8,753 nt of DNA from the NCBI GenBank assembly GCA_029210905.1, contig JARGGF010000126.1, positions 1 through 8,753 on the forward strand. The letters run 5' to 3'. This document shows positions 1 to 7,066 of the stretch, one piece after another. Source of the stretch: Bacteroidales bacterium (lineage in GTDB: Bacteria > Bacteroidota > Bacteroidia > Bacteroidales > NBLH01). The notes beneath the pieces are model-generated. The model saw only the letters and a list, made by a program, of their open reading frames with translations. It was not told the origin of the DNA and searched no databases. How positions within the stretch are numbered: the stretch's first letter is position 1; each line of letters opens with the position of its first letter. Made by a program: the position numbers and the translations under genes.

Positions 1-1
1 T

Positions 2-283
2 AGTCTGAATGACGATACTGACAATTTGCAAATGATTATTTCTGATACAGGCCTGGGTATTTCAGAGGGAAATATGAAAAAACTATTCACTCCTTTTTTT
101 ACCACTAAAATGATAGGAAAAGGGACTGGACTAGGGCTTTCATTAATTTATGGAATAGTAAAAATGCACAGAGGTCAGGTTAAAGTTGAATCAAATGCAA
201 ACCTGGCAAATGGAAGCACCGGAACAACCTTTGTAATTTCTTTGCCGCGGAATTTGCAGCGTTTGAATAAGAATGAAGAGTAG
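2..283 (+). CDS. Sensor histidine kinase, C-terminal part of ATPase domain (5' partial)
   Basis: The reading frame is open from base 2 to a TAG stop, so the gene begins upstream of the window and only its last 93 residues are seen. These form the end of a HATPase_c domain: a G1 box (SDTGLGI, residues 14-20 of the visible part), the FTPFFTTK segment, and a G2 box (GKGTGLGLSLIYGIV) followed by a GQVKVES strand. The FTPFFTTK/GTGLGLS style is typical of NtrB-like, often PAS-containing kinases that autophosphorylate a histidine and pass the phosphate to a receiver. The histidine box, N box and any sensor domain lie outside the window, so the signal is unknown. The next gene starts 23 nt downstream on the same strand, suggesting one operon. 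An internal start at base 26 or 32 would cut into the ATPase fold and is not credible. Confidence 0.9.
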   Translation, partial: SLNDDTDNLQMIISDTGLGISEGNMKKLFTPFFTTKMIGKGTGLGLSLIYGIVKMHRGQVKVESNANLANGSTGTTFVISLPRNLQRLNKNEE

Positions 284-306
284 CGGATGATAAAATAATA
301 AATGTT

Positions 307-1440
307 ATGCCTCAATTAAAAGTGCTGGTAGTAGATGATGAACCTGGAATACTTTCAGGTATCAGGATTATATTAAATGATTATTCAGTTGGTTATCCAT
401 TTCTTGATGAGGATTTTACTTTTGAAACCATTGAGTCGGAAAATGCTGAAGATGCACTCAGGATTATTGAGAACAGCAAGCCCGATTTAATTTTACTTGA
501 CAACAAGCTACCGGGAATGGATGGGATTGATTTACTTGAATTAATCAGTGACTGGGGTTTTGAAATCCCGGTAATGATGATCACTTCATTTGCTTCGCTT
601 GATTTAGCAGTTAAAGCAACTAAAAATGGGGCCTATAATTTTGTTACCAAACCTTTTACGCCCCAGGAATTAAAAGCGGCAATGGAAAGCATTACCAAAC
701 ATTTGTTTTTGAGACGTATGACACAAAAGTTAAACCAGGAAGAAAAACAAGTAAGGTTTCAATTCTTATCCGTGTTATCGCACGAATTAAAAGCTCCCCT
801 AAATGCTGTTGAAGAATTTCAGCAGCTCATCCTGCATCGCCAGGCAGGGGATAAGTTAAAAGATTATGACATCATAGTTAATAGAAGTATTGACAGGATA
901 AAAGCCATGCGGTTGCTTATTAATGACTTACTGGATTTGACCAAAATTGAATCCGGTTCCAAAAGCAGGAAAATAGAGCCGGTAGATCTTGTGCCGATTG
1001 CCCAGCAATTGATAGAAAACAATCGAACATTAGCTGAAAATTCAAAAATACATATATATGCAAATTTTCCCAAAGAGCTAATTTATCGTGCAGACATTCG
1101 GGAAATGGAAATTGTGATTAATAATTTGATATCCAACGCTATAAAATATAATAAAGAAAAGGGTTCGGTTTATATTGAATTACAGGATTTGGACCAGGAA
1201 ATCAGACTAATTATTGAGGATACAGGAATTGGCATGACAGAAGAAGAGGCAGCCAAAGTTTTCAGGGATTTTATTAGAATTAAAAACGTTAAGACAAGAA
1301 ACATCTCTGGCAGTGGACTGGGACTATCAATATGCAAAAAAATTGTAAACCTTTATGGCGGTCAAATTCAATTGCAGACAGAAGTTGATAAAGGTTCGAA
1401 ATTTATTATTCAATTACCAAAGAAAGAAACAAATAAATAA
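307..1440 (+). CDS. Inverted hybrid protein: N-terminal receiver plus HisKA/HATPase histidine kinase
   Basis: The 377-residue protein is soluble, with no membrane segment. Residues 5-130 are a receiver domain: acidic pair D10/D11, phospho-acceptor D65 (LILLDNKLPGMDG), T93 and K115 (TKPF). Residues about 150-215 are a HisKA dimerisation domain with the H box SVLSHELKAPL, phospho-accepting H159. Residues about 265-372 are HATPase_c, with the N box (NNLISNAIKYN, 272-282), G1 (DTGIGM, 305-310) and G2 (GSGLGLS, 335-341). All catalytic residues are present, so it should be both a phosphate receiver and an active kinase. This receiver-first order suits a phosphorelay in which an upstream kinase, perhaps the partial one before it, controls this kinase. 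ATG 307 is the sensible start, because no other start codon lies between it and the preceding gene. There is no clear Shine-Dalgarno sequence. The next gene starts 8 nt after its stop. The signal and final target cannot be read from the sequence. Confidence 0.93.
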   Translation: MPQLKVLVVDDEPGILSGIRIILNDYSVGYPFLDEDFTFETIESENAEDALRIIENSKPDLILLDNKLPGMDGIDLLELISDWGFEIPVMMITSFASLDLAVKATKNGAYNFVTKPFTPQELKAAMESITKHLFLRRMTQKLNQEEKQVRFQFLSVLSHELKAPLNAVEEFQQLILHRQAGDKLKDYDIIVNRSIDRIKAMRLLINDLLDLTKIESGSKSRKIEPVDLVPIAQQLIENNRTLAENSKIHIYANFPKELIYRADIREMEIVINNLISNAIKYNKEKGSVYIELQDLDQEIRLIIEDTGIGMTEEEAAKVFRDFIRIKNVKTRNISGSGLGLSICKKIVNLYGGQIQLQTEVDKGSKFIIQLPKKETNK

Positions 1441-1448
1441 AGAATCAT

Positions 1449-1856
1449 ATGGCGAACATTAAAATTTTATTAGTTGATGATGATCCCGATCTCATTATTG
1501 CAGTGCAAACCATTCTTGAAAATAAGGGATACGAAGTGGTTGCAGCATATAACAAAAAGGAAGGCCTTGAATTATTACTAACAGAAAAGCCGGATTTGGC
1601 AATCCTGGATGTTATGATGGAAGGCACCCACGATGGTTTTGAACTGGCACGTGCAATAAAGCAAATTCCTGAATATGAGAAACTTCCAATTATTATGCTC
1701 ACCAGTGTCGATAGCATTACCGGGGTCAATTTTAAGGCTGCAATGAGCGATCCCAATTGGTTGCCTGCTGATGAATATATTGATAAGCCTGTTGAACCAA
1801 ACGATCTTATTGAAACAATTGAACAGGTTTTGGCAGCAAAGGCTGATAAGCGATAA
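1449..1856 (+). CDS. Stand-alone response regulator (single receiver domain)
   Basis: The 135-residue protein consists of one CheY-like receiver domain and nothing else. Visible residues are the acidic pocket D10/D11/D12, phospho-acceptor D54 (LAILDVMMEG), T85 (IIMLTS) and K113 (IDKPVEP). The stretch between T85 and K113 is 28 residues, about six longer than in CheY or in the receiver of the preceding gene. It includes a DPNWLPADEYIDKPV segment, a receiver variant I recall from anaerobe two-component systems (from memory). With no output domain, it probably shuttles phosphate or binds a partner protein. It starts only 8 nt after the hybrid kinase, so the two are almost certainly co-transcribed. 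The overlapping open frame on the opposite strand is a shadow. Confidence 0.93.
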   Translation: MANIKILLVDDDPDLIIAVQTILENKGYEVVAAYNKKEGLELLLTEKPDLAILDVMMEGTHDGFELARAIKQIPEYEKLPIIMLTSVDSITGVNFKAAMSDPNWLPADEYIDKPVEPNDLIETIEQVLAAKADKR

Positions 1857-1887
1857 AGCACGATTTCTGAAATTCCTTTATTTAATC

Positions 1888-1918
1888 TTTGCAGAATTTA
1901 ATTCAATAACTAAAGTTA
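1888..1918 (+). promoter_or_regulatory. Possible Bacteroidota-type promoter for the membrane kinase
   Basis: In the 84-nt gap before the membrane kinase, a TTTG (1888-1891) is followed after 19 nt by TAAAGTTA (1911-1918). The known Bacteroidota housekeeping consensus is TTTG, 19-21 nt, TAnnTTTG. The -33 element and the spacing match; the -7 element matches only in part. If used, transcription would start close to the GTG at 1941 and let this kinase be expressed apart from the three genes before it. This is a weak call in AT-rich DNA where chance matches are common. Confidence 0.25.
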
Positions 1919-1940
1919 AATAGCAGATTAATAGCAGTTT

Positions 1941-3320
1941 GTGAGAGATGTTTTAAATAGGAACCGAAGGTTGTACTTACGCTCACTCTGGATGATAAAT
2001 CTGAGGTGGATCGCAATTTTATTGGTTGCAATTATAACACTGATAACAGTATATTATTTTCGAATAGAACTATACGAAAGAGGGATTTATTTTGTTTGCC
2101 TGCTGCTTGCACTTGAAAATATGGTCTCTGTTTTTTTTCTCAGACGAATTGGTAAAGTAAAAGAAATAGCTAATCTGGTTAACAACCCACCAAAAAAAAT
2201 AAAGCAGGACTATATACGGATAAAAAGGACAATAAATTTTCAGATTTTATCTGATTTATTCTTACTTACATTATTGCTTTATTATACAGGAGGAGTAGAA
2301 AACCCTTTTGTTTTTTTCTATTTTTTTCATTTGGCAATTGCCAGTGTTTTGCTATCACAAAAAGAAACTTACATGCATACTGTAGTTGCGTTCTTTTTGT
2401 TTGTGATTTTAGTTTATTCTGCTTATTTTGAAGTGCTTCCCTACTATGGCCTCCATATTAATAAAGAATTTGTTGATATTCATTTGTATAAAGACAGTTA
2501 TTTTGTGCTTAAAAATACCGTGACCTTTGTGGCCACAGTATTTATTTTGGTTTATTTAGCCAGTTCGATCGGGCGAAAACTTCAGACACAAGAAGAGAAG
2601 TATATTGAAGCCCTTGAAAAACTTGAAGAAAAAGACAAAATAAAGAATGAATACGTACTCAGGGTTACACATGATGTAAAGGGCCATTTAGCAGCAATTC
2701 AAAGCAACTTAAGTGTGTTGAATTCCAGAATTTTAGGGCCGCTTGACGAAAAACATGAGGGTTTTATTGAAAGGGCATATAAGCGAACTTTTATGGCTAC
2801 TCATTTTGTGCGGGATTTACTTAAAATTACACGCTTAAGGATGATGGAATCAGTTGAAGGACAACCCTTTGACATGATACGTATTTTACTTCAGGCTATC
2901 AAGGACACCCGGGCAAATGCTGAGGAGAAAAATATTGAACTTACCGAAGAAATAGAGGAAGATCTTGGAATTGTTGTTGGTGATGAGTTCTCCATCCTTG
3001 AAATCACCAGCAATCTTATTTTAAATGCAGTGAAGTATACCAATGAAAATGGAAGGATAAAGTTAAAAGCCATTAAAATGAGAGATGACGTTTTAGTGAC
3101 CATTCAGGACAATGGACTGGGGATTCCCGAAGATGAAAAAGATAAAATATTTGAGGAATTTTACCGTGGAAGTAATGTGAAAAAAATAATTGAAGATGGC
3201 ACCGGGATTGGACTTGCCATAGTGAAAAAAGTTATAGAACAGCATGGTGGAGTGATTAATGTGGAAAGCACATTAGGCAAAGGCTCGAAATTCTATTACA
3301 TTTTGCCTAAATTTTCGTAA
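1941..3320 (+). CDS. Six-helix membrane sensor histidine kinase, RegB/PrrB-like sensor region
   Basis: The 459-residue protein begins with about six membrane helices (near 23-40, 49-67, 101-117, 121-139, 144-162, 191-210). A short coiled coil follows (213-235), then HisKA with H box RVTHDVKGHL (phospho-accepting H244). HATPase_c has an N box around N358-N362, G1 DNGLGI (390-395), an F box FEEFYRG and G2 DGTGIGLA (419-426). Between helices 3 and 4 lies GGVENPF (117-123), matching the GGxxNPF motif of RegB/PrrB that binds quinone and senses the redox state of the quinone pool. Unlike RegB, its H box is not HELGTPL, and there is no cysteine in the cytoplasmic half, so the RegB redox-cysteine switch is absent. 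GTG 1941 is the first start after an in-frame TAG; ATG 1992 (residue 18) is an alternative that keeps all helices. It lies 84 nt after the response regulator and faces a convergent hydrogenase operon. Sensing of quinone or respiration state is inferred. Confidence 0.9.
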   Translation: MRDVLNRNRRLYLRSLWMINLRWIAILLVAIITLITVYYFRIELYERGIYFVCLLLALENMVSVFFLRRIGKVKEIANLVNNPPKKIKQDYIRIKRTINFQILSDLFLLTLLLYYTGGVENPFVFFYFFHLAIASVLLSQKETYMHTVVAFFLFVILVYSAYFEVLPYYGLHINKEFVDIHLYKDSYFVLKNTVTFVATVFILVYLASSIGRKLQTQEEKYIEALEKLEEKDKIKNEYVLRVTHDVKGHLAAIQSNLSVLNSRILGPLDEKHEGFIERAYKRTFMATHFVRDLLKITRLRMMESVEGQPFDMIRILLQAIKDTRANAEEKNIELTEEIEEDLGIVVGDEFSILEITSNLILNAVKYTNENGRIKLKAIKMRDDVLVTIQDNGLGIPEDEKDKIFEEFYRGSNVKKIIEDGTGIGLAIVKKVIEQHGGVINVESTLGKGSKFYYILPKFS

Positions 3321-3346
3321 CATCCGGTAAAAGTTTTATAAAATAA

Positions 3347-3384
3347 GAGGCTGCCAGGAATTATTCTATAGCAGCCTCATTTTT
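3347..3384 (+). terminator. Intrinsic terminator of the kinase operon
   Basis: GAGGCTGC (3347-3354) and GCAGCCTC (3371-3378) form a perfect 8-bp, GC-rich stem with a 16-nt loop. A T-run at 3380-3384 follows. It begins 26 nt after the stop of the membrane kinase. The sequence on the other side of the stem is also A/T-rich (TTTTATAAAATAA), so it may work in both directions between the convergent operons. Confidence 0.82.
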
Positions 3385-3390
3385 AATTCT

Positions 3391-3422
3391 AAAAACTAAA
3401 TCCAATCTCATTATTGGATTTA
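3391..3422 (-). terminator. Intrinsic terminator of the hydrogenase operon
   Basis: TAAATCCAAT (3397-3406) and ATTGGATTTA (3413-3422) form a perfect 10-bp stem with a 6-nt loop. On the minus strand the stem is followed by a run of five T (plus-strand A at 3391-3395). The stem includes the hyaC stop codon (3420-3422), so termination is tightly coupled to the end of the operon. The stem has only two G-C pairs, so it may be weaker than the neighbouring 3347-3384 hairpin, which could act as a backup. Confidence 0.65.
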
Positions 3423-4157
3423 AATGGTTTTTTCCTCGGCATTCTCAATTGTATCGCTATCCTGATCTGCTTTTTTATCCTCGTCTTTAGCAAATTTCCA
3501 TCCTCCAATCATTGAAGAAAGAACTCCATGCCGCTCTACGTAATCATGGTAAATGGTCAGATAAATATGAATTATTGCAAATACAATAAAAAACCACATT
3601 AATATATGATGTAATTGCCTTGCCGGTAAATCTCCACCAAGCAGGTGTACAAACCATGTGAATTGCTGTGGAAACCAGGAATCACTCATGGCCGAATATA
3701 TGCCGAACCCGGTTAAACTCATCAAAACAAAAGCAATAAATGTTAAAAAATAAGTGATACTTGCAAGCGCATTATGCCCCAGTTTTACCAAAGGTTTTTC
3801 CTGAAGTTGTACAATATCAACTCTTAAAACATCTACTACCTCTTTCCATTGTGCTTTTTTAAAGGGGATAAAATTGGTCCAGCGGGCATATTGATTACCT
3901 ACAAAGCCCCAATATATCCGCATTAAAAAATTAAAAAAGAAAACATAAGCAGTTGCGAAATGGATAAAGCGTACAATTCCAAACCAGTAGCTATAGGATG
4001 CTTCAACTGCCTGGGTTATTGCTGGTGGATTTCCTATTAAATAGCCTGTTACAGAGAGTATTAATATGGAAATGGCATTTATCCAATGATAAAATCTAAC
4101 CGGTGTTTCCCATACGTAAACTTCTTTATATTGGGCTGTTTTTATTTGAGTATCCAT
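3420..4157 (-). CDS. hyaC: [NiFe]-hydrogenase b-type cytochrome subunit (membrane anchor)
   Basis: The 245-residue membrane protein has four helices (about 24-42, 63-84, 130-152, 185-205) and matches the HyaC/HoxZ/HydC di-heme cytochrome b family in length and layout. In this family the protein anchors the periplasmic hydrogenase dimer and passes electrons from H2 to the quinone pool. Candidate heme ligands are H24 (RFYHWINA), H66 (RFIHFATAY), H183 or H184 (RQLHHILMW) and H197 (IIHIYLTIYHDY). The 14-residue spacing between the last two agrees with the ligand pair known in Wolinella HydC. The C-terminal 24 residues are a charged, acidic tail (KDEDKKADQDSDTIENAEEK), presumably cytoplasmic. The ATG lies 11 nt after the hyaB stop, with no clear Shine-Dalgarno, which suggests translational coupling. 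It is the last gene of the operon. Also named hoxZ, hydC or cybH in other species. Confidence 0.93.
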   Translation of the reverse strand: MDTQIKTAQYKEVYVWETPVRFYHWINAISILILSVTGYLIGNPPAITQAVEASYSYWFGIVRFIHFATAYVFFFNFLMRIYWGFVGNQYARWTNFIPFKKAQWKEVVDVLRVDIVQLQEKPLVKLGHNALASITYFLTFIAFVLMSLTGFGIYSAMSDSWFPQQFTWFVHLLGGDLPARQLHHILMWFFIVFAIIHIYLTIYHDYVERHGVLSSMIGGWKFAKDEDKKADQDSDTIENAEEKTI

Positions 4158-4168
4158 AATTGTAAATT

Positions 4169-5887
4169 TTAAAAGGTTTGGATCTGGTGAACATAAGTTC
4201 CCTTTTCGTCATACAAGTGCACCGCACAGGCAATACAAGGATCAAAAGAATGGATGGTCCTTAATATTTCAAGTGGTTTTTCCGGATCAGCTATTGGTGT
4301 TCCAATCAAAGCTTCCTCGTAAGCAGAGCGTTGTCCCTTTGGATCCCGTGGTGATGCATTCCATGTACTGGGAACCACCAATTGATAATTATCAATTTGT
4401 TTATCCTTAATTTTGATCCAATGTGCCAATGCACCTCTGGGGGCTTCTGATAATCCTACGCCTTTTGCTTCCTTAGGCCAGGTGTCTGGTTCCCACATGT
4501 CTTTTGTAAAGGTGCTCGTTTCTCCATTTTTAATATTGGTCAGTAAACTTTGGAAAAACTCCAGCGACCATTTTGCCACTAATATTGTTTCAAGACCTCT
4601 GGCTGCTGTGCGCCCCAGTGTTGAAAACAGGGCTGTTACAGGCACTCCTAGTTTGCCAAGGGTGCTGTCAACCACTTCCTTGAAATCATTTTTTCCTGAG
4701 GCATAACCTACCAGCATTCTTGATAATGGACCCACTTCCATGGCATTGCCTTTCCACCTTGGCGTTTTAAGCCAGCTGTACTTTTCTTCTACATTTAAAA
4801 ATTCATAAGGAGGCTGGGGGCCGGTGTAATTCAGCTTGGTTTCCCCATCCCAGGGGTGCTTCCCAACTGCATCGCCATTACCGTATTCATACCATGAATG
4901 CTTAATAAATTCCTGAATTTGTTCAGGATCTGTTCCATCTACTGGTATTACTTCATTTAAATTTCTGTTCATGATGATACCACGAGGGAATTTAAAGCTT
5001 GCAACATCATCAAACCCATTCGTTGGTAAATCACCGTAAACCAGGTAATTCGATAATCCGCCACCTATGGCGGCCCAATCTGTATACATTGGAGCAATTG
5101 CCAGTAAATCAGGTATGTATACCTGTTCGATAAACATTTTTGCCTCGTCAAGTAAGGTTCCAACGTAAGCTAAACGCTCGGCATTAATGGCATTGTTTTC
5201 TTCAATATTTATTGAGCAGGGCACACCACCAACCAGATAATTTGGATGAGGGTTTTTACCACCAAATATGGTGTGTATTTTAACAATTTCCTTTTGCCAT
5301 TCAAGTGCTTCAAGATAATGTGCAACGGCTAAAAGATTTACTGCAGGGGGCAGTTTATAAGCTTTATGTCCCCAATATCCATTTGCAAAAATACCAAGCT
5401 GGCCACTGTTTACAAATCCGGTGAGTTTTTTTTGCAAATCGCTAAAATAACCTACAGAACTTTTTGGCCAGTTAGAAATACTCTGAGCGATGACTGAAGT
5501 TTCCTTCGGATCCGCTTTTAATGCTGATACCACATCAACCCAATCCAGGGCATGCAAATGGTAAAAATGCACCACATGATCCTGCATGTATTGTGCTGTG
5601 AACATCAGATTACGAATAAGTTCAGCGTTAGCTGGTATTTTTATATTTAATGCGTTTTCAACTGAACGGACAGAGGCCAGAGCATGCACAGTGGTACATA
5701 CGCCACAAACCCTTTCGGTAAATGCCCATGCATCCCTTGGATCGCGCCCTTTTAATATTAATTCGAGGCCACGCACCATAGTTCCCGAGCTGTATGCATC
5801 CACTATTTTGCCATCTTTTATTTCGGCTTCCACTCTTAAATGCCCTTCAATTCGGGTAATTGGATCAACTACAATTCTATTTGCCAT
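4169..5887 (-). CDS. hyaB: [NiFe]-hydrogenase large (catalytic) subunit, group 1 uptake type
   Basis: The 572-residue protein is the usual length for a group 1 large subunit, which carries the NiFe(CN)2CO site and splits H2 in the periplasm. The N-terminal nickel motif RVCGVCTTVH gives C61 and C64, with H68. The C-terminal motif DPCIACAVH gives C551 and C554. Other family landmarks are RIEGHLRVE (12-20), GYWGHKAYKLPP (170-181), GGKNPHPNYLVGGVPC (209-224), GPLSRMLVGYA (386-396) and EAPRGALAHW (481-490). The 15 residues after H557 are the expected C-terminal extension, removed by a dedicated protease after nickel insertion; that protease is not encoded here. The protein has no signal peptide of its own and would be exported folded with HyaA through Tat. 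It starts 15 nt after the hyaA stop behind a strong AGGAGGT site, and the cytochrome gene follows 11 nt later. The frame appears intact. Confidence 0.97.
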   Translation of the reverse strand: MANRIVVDPITRIEGHLRVEAEIKDGKIVDAYSSGTMVRGLELILKGRDPRDAWAFTERVCGVCTTVHALASVRSVENALNIKIPANAELIRNLMFTAQYMQDHVVHFYHLHALDWVDVVSALKADPKETSVIAQSISNWPKSSVGYFSDLQKKLTGFVNSGQLGIFANGYWGHKAYKLPPAVNLLAVAHYLEALEWQKEIVKIHTIFGGKNPHPNYLVGGVPCSINIEENNAINAERLAYVGTLLDEAKMFIEQVYIPDLLAIAPMYTDWAAIGGGLSNYLVYGDLPTNGFDDVASFKFPRGIIMNRNLNEVIPVDGTDPEQIQEFIKHSWYEYGNGDAVGKHPWDGETKLNYTGPQPPYEFLNVEEKYSWLKTPRWKGNAMEVGPLSRMLVGYASGKNDFKEVVDSTLGKLGVPVTALFSTLGRTAARGLETILVAKWSLEFFQSLLTNIKNGETSTFTKDMWEPDTWPKEAKGVGLSEAPRGALAHWIKIKDKQIDNYQLVVPSTWNASPRDPKGQRSAYEEALIGTPIADPEKPLEILRTIHSFDPCIACAVHLYDEKGTYVHQIQTF

Positions 5888-5892
5888 GATTT

Positions 5893-5899
5893 ACCTCCT
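5893..5899 (-). promoter_or_regulatory. Strong Shine-Dalgarno site of hyaB
   Basis: On the minus strand AGGAGGT sits 5 nt before the hyaB ATG, in the 15-nt gap after hyaA. It is a near-perfect anti-16S match, unlike the kinase genes in this window, which have no clear site. It fixes the hyaB start at 5887. Confidence 0.85.
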
Positions 5900-5902
5900 G
5901 TT

Positions 5903-7012
5903 TTATGTATTTGAATTTTGTTTTTTATCCTTCATCCTGCCGCTTTGGATTAATCTTCGTTTTCGAATATTGGTGGCTACGGCATGCGCAGCAATTCCGG
6001 TTGCGGTTATTGCGCCAAGGGCTAAACCAATGTCATCAGCATTTTTTTCTATACCAAAACCAGGGAAGGATGGTAAATGTGAATAGAAAGGACCATTGTC
6101 CCAGAAATTAGCTTCACTACATCCAATGCAGGGGTGACCTGATTGAATGGGGAAACTTACTCCATTATTCCACTTAATTACCCCGCAGGAATTATAAGTT
6201 ACCGGGCCACGGCACCCCATTTTGTATAAACAATATCCTTTTCGTGCGTTGTCATCGTCAAAACTCTCAACAAACAGACCTGCATCATAATTAGGCCTGC
6301 GATAACAGGTATCGTGTATCCTTCTGGAATAAAAAGCCTTAGGCCTTCCATGTTTGTCTAATTGGGGAAGGCGGTCGAAAGTAAGTAAATGAACAACTAC
6401 ACCAGCCATCACTTCGGCAATTGGAGGGCAACCCTGAACATTTATTACCGGTTTTCCCTTCACTATTTTATGAATAGGCGTTGCACTGGTAGGATTTGGG
6501 TTGGCTGCCTGAACACATCCCGAAGATGCACAATTGCCCCAGGCAATTACTGCTTTTGCTCCTTCTGCAGCTTCATTGACAATGTTCTCGAAAGTTTTTC
6601 CTCCAATTACACAGTATACGCCATCATCTTTTGTTGGAACTGAACCTTCCACCAACAAAAGATATTCACCTTTATATTTTTCCATGGTGGCTTGCCTGGC
6701 TGCTTCTGCCTGGTGACCTGCTGCCGCCATTAAAGTTTCAGTATAATCAAGTGAAACTTTATTTAACAGGATATCTGCAACAATTGGATGAGATGACCTG
6801 ATAAATGATTCACTGCAGCAAGTGCATTCCTGGCCATGAAGCCAGATTAATGGCAACCGTGGTTTGGTTTCAAGAGCTTTAACCATTTGGGTGATGCCAC
6901 TGGCCTCTAATCCCAAAAAGGCGCCCATCATACCACAAAACTTCAAGAAATCGCGACGGGAATAGCCCTGTGCACGGATTTCATCGTATACTGTTGGTTT
7001 TTTCCGACTCAT
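5903..7012 (-). CDS. hyaA: [NiFe]-hydrogenase small subunit, oxygen-tolerant type, Tat-exported
   Basis: The 369-residue iron-sulfur subunit wires the NiFe site to cytochrome b. A twin-arginine signal (SRRDFLKF, residues 18-25) and hydrophobic stretch direct Tat export; a C-terminal helix (about 326-347) anchors it in the membrane. The proximal cluster region has six cysteines: C63, C65 and C66 (ECTCCSES), C161 and C166 (GNCASSGCVQAA), and C195 (GCPP). C65 and C166 occupy the two extra positions (19 and 120 in E. coli Hyd-1) that are glycine in oxygen-sensitive enzymes and build the [4Fe-3S] cluster. The spacing equals E. coli Hyd-1 numbering plus 46 throughout. Distal cluster ligands are H233, C236, C261 and C267. 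Medial [3Fe-4S] ligands are C276, C295 and C298, with a proline (P288) in the fourth region. It starts behind AAGGAGT and precedes hyaB by 15 nt. Group 1d assignment is inferred from these cysteines. Confidence 0.96.
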   Translation of the reverse strand: MSRKKPTVYDEIRAQGYSRRDFLKFCGMMGAFLGLEASGITQMVKALETKPRLPLIWLHGQECTCCSESFIRSSHPIVADILLNKVSLDYTETLMAAAGHQAEAARQATMEKYKGEYLLLVEGSVPTKDDGVYCVIGGKTFENIVNEAAEGAKAVIAWGNCASSGCVQAANPNPTSATPIHKIVKGKPVINVQGCPPIAEVMAGVVVHLLTFDRLPQLDKHGRPKAFYSRRIHDTCYRRPNYDAGLFVESFDDDNARKGYCLYKMGCRGPVTYNSCGVIKWNNGVSFPIQSGHPCIGCSEANFWDNGPFYSHLPSFPGFGIEKNADDIGLALGAITATGIAAHAVATNIRKRRLIQSGRMKDKKQNSNT

Positions 7013-7016
7013 AATT

Positions 7017-7023
7017 ACTCCTT
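7017..7023 (-). promoter_or_regulatory. Strong Shine-Dalgarno site of hyaA
   Basis: On the minus strand AAGGAGT lies 4 nt before the hyaA ATG (GGAG core 5 nt away), in the 54-nt gap after the small upstream gene. It supports the ATG at 7012 as the start, which also gives a properly sized Tat leader. Confidence 0.75.
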
Positions 7024-7066
7024 TTTAGATAATAGTTTTTTAATTTATTGCTTAAAAATCAAAATG

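Noticed and set aside
1445..1861. 138-codon minus-strand open frame over the response regulator
   Set aside because: It is exactly antisense to a receiver domain with all catalytic residues; the serine-rich, low-information translation is typical of a shadow frame.
4413..4706. 97-codon plus-strand open frame inside hyaB
   Set aside because: It is antisense to conserved hyaB sequence and shows no recognisable domain.
5586..6086. 166-codon plus-strand open frame spanning the hyaA/hyaB junction
   Set aside because: It lies antisense to two clearly conserved hydrogenase genes, has no family features, and spans their junction; it is a shadow of the coding strand.
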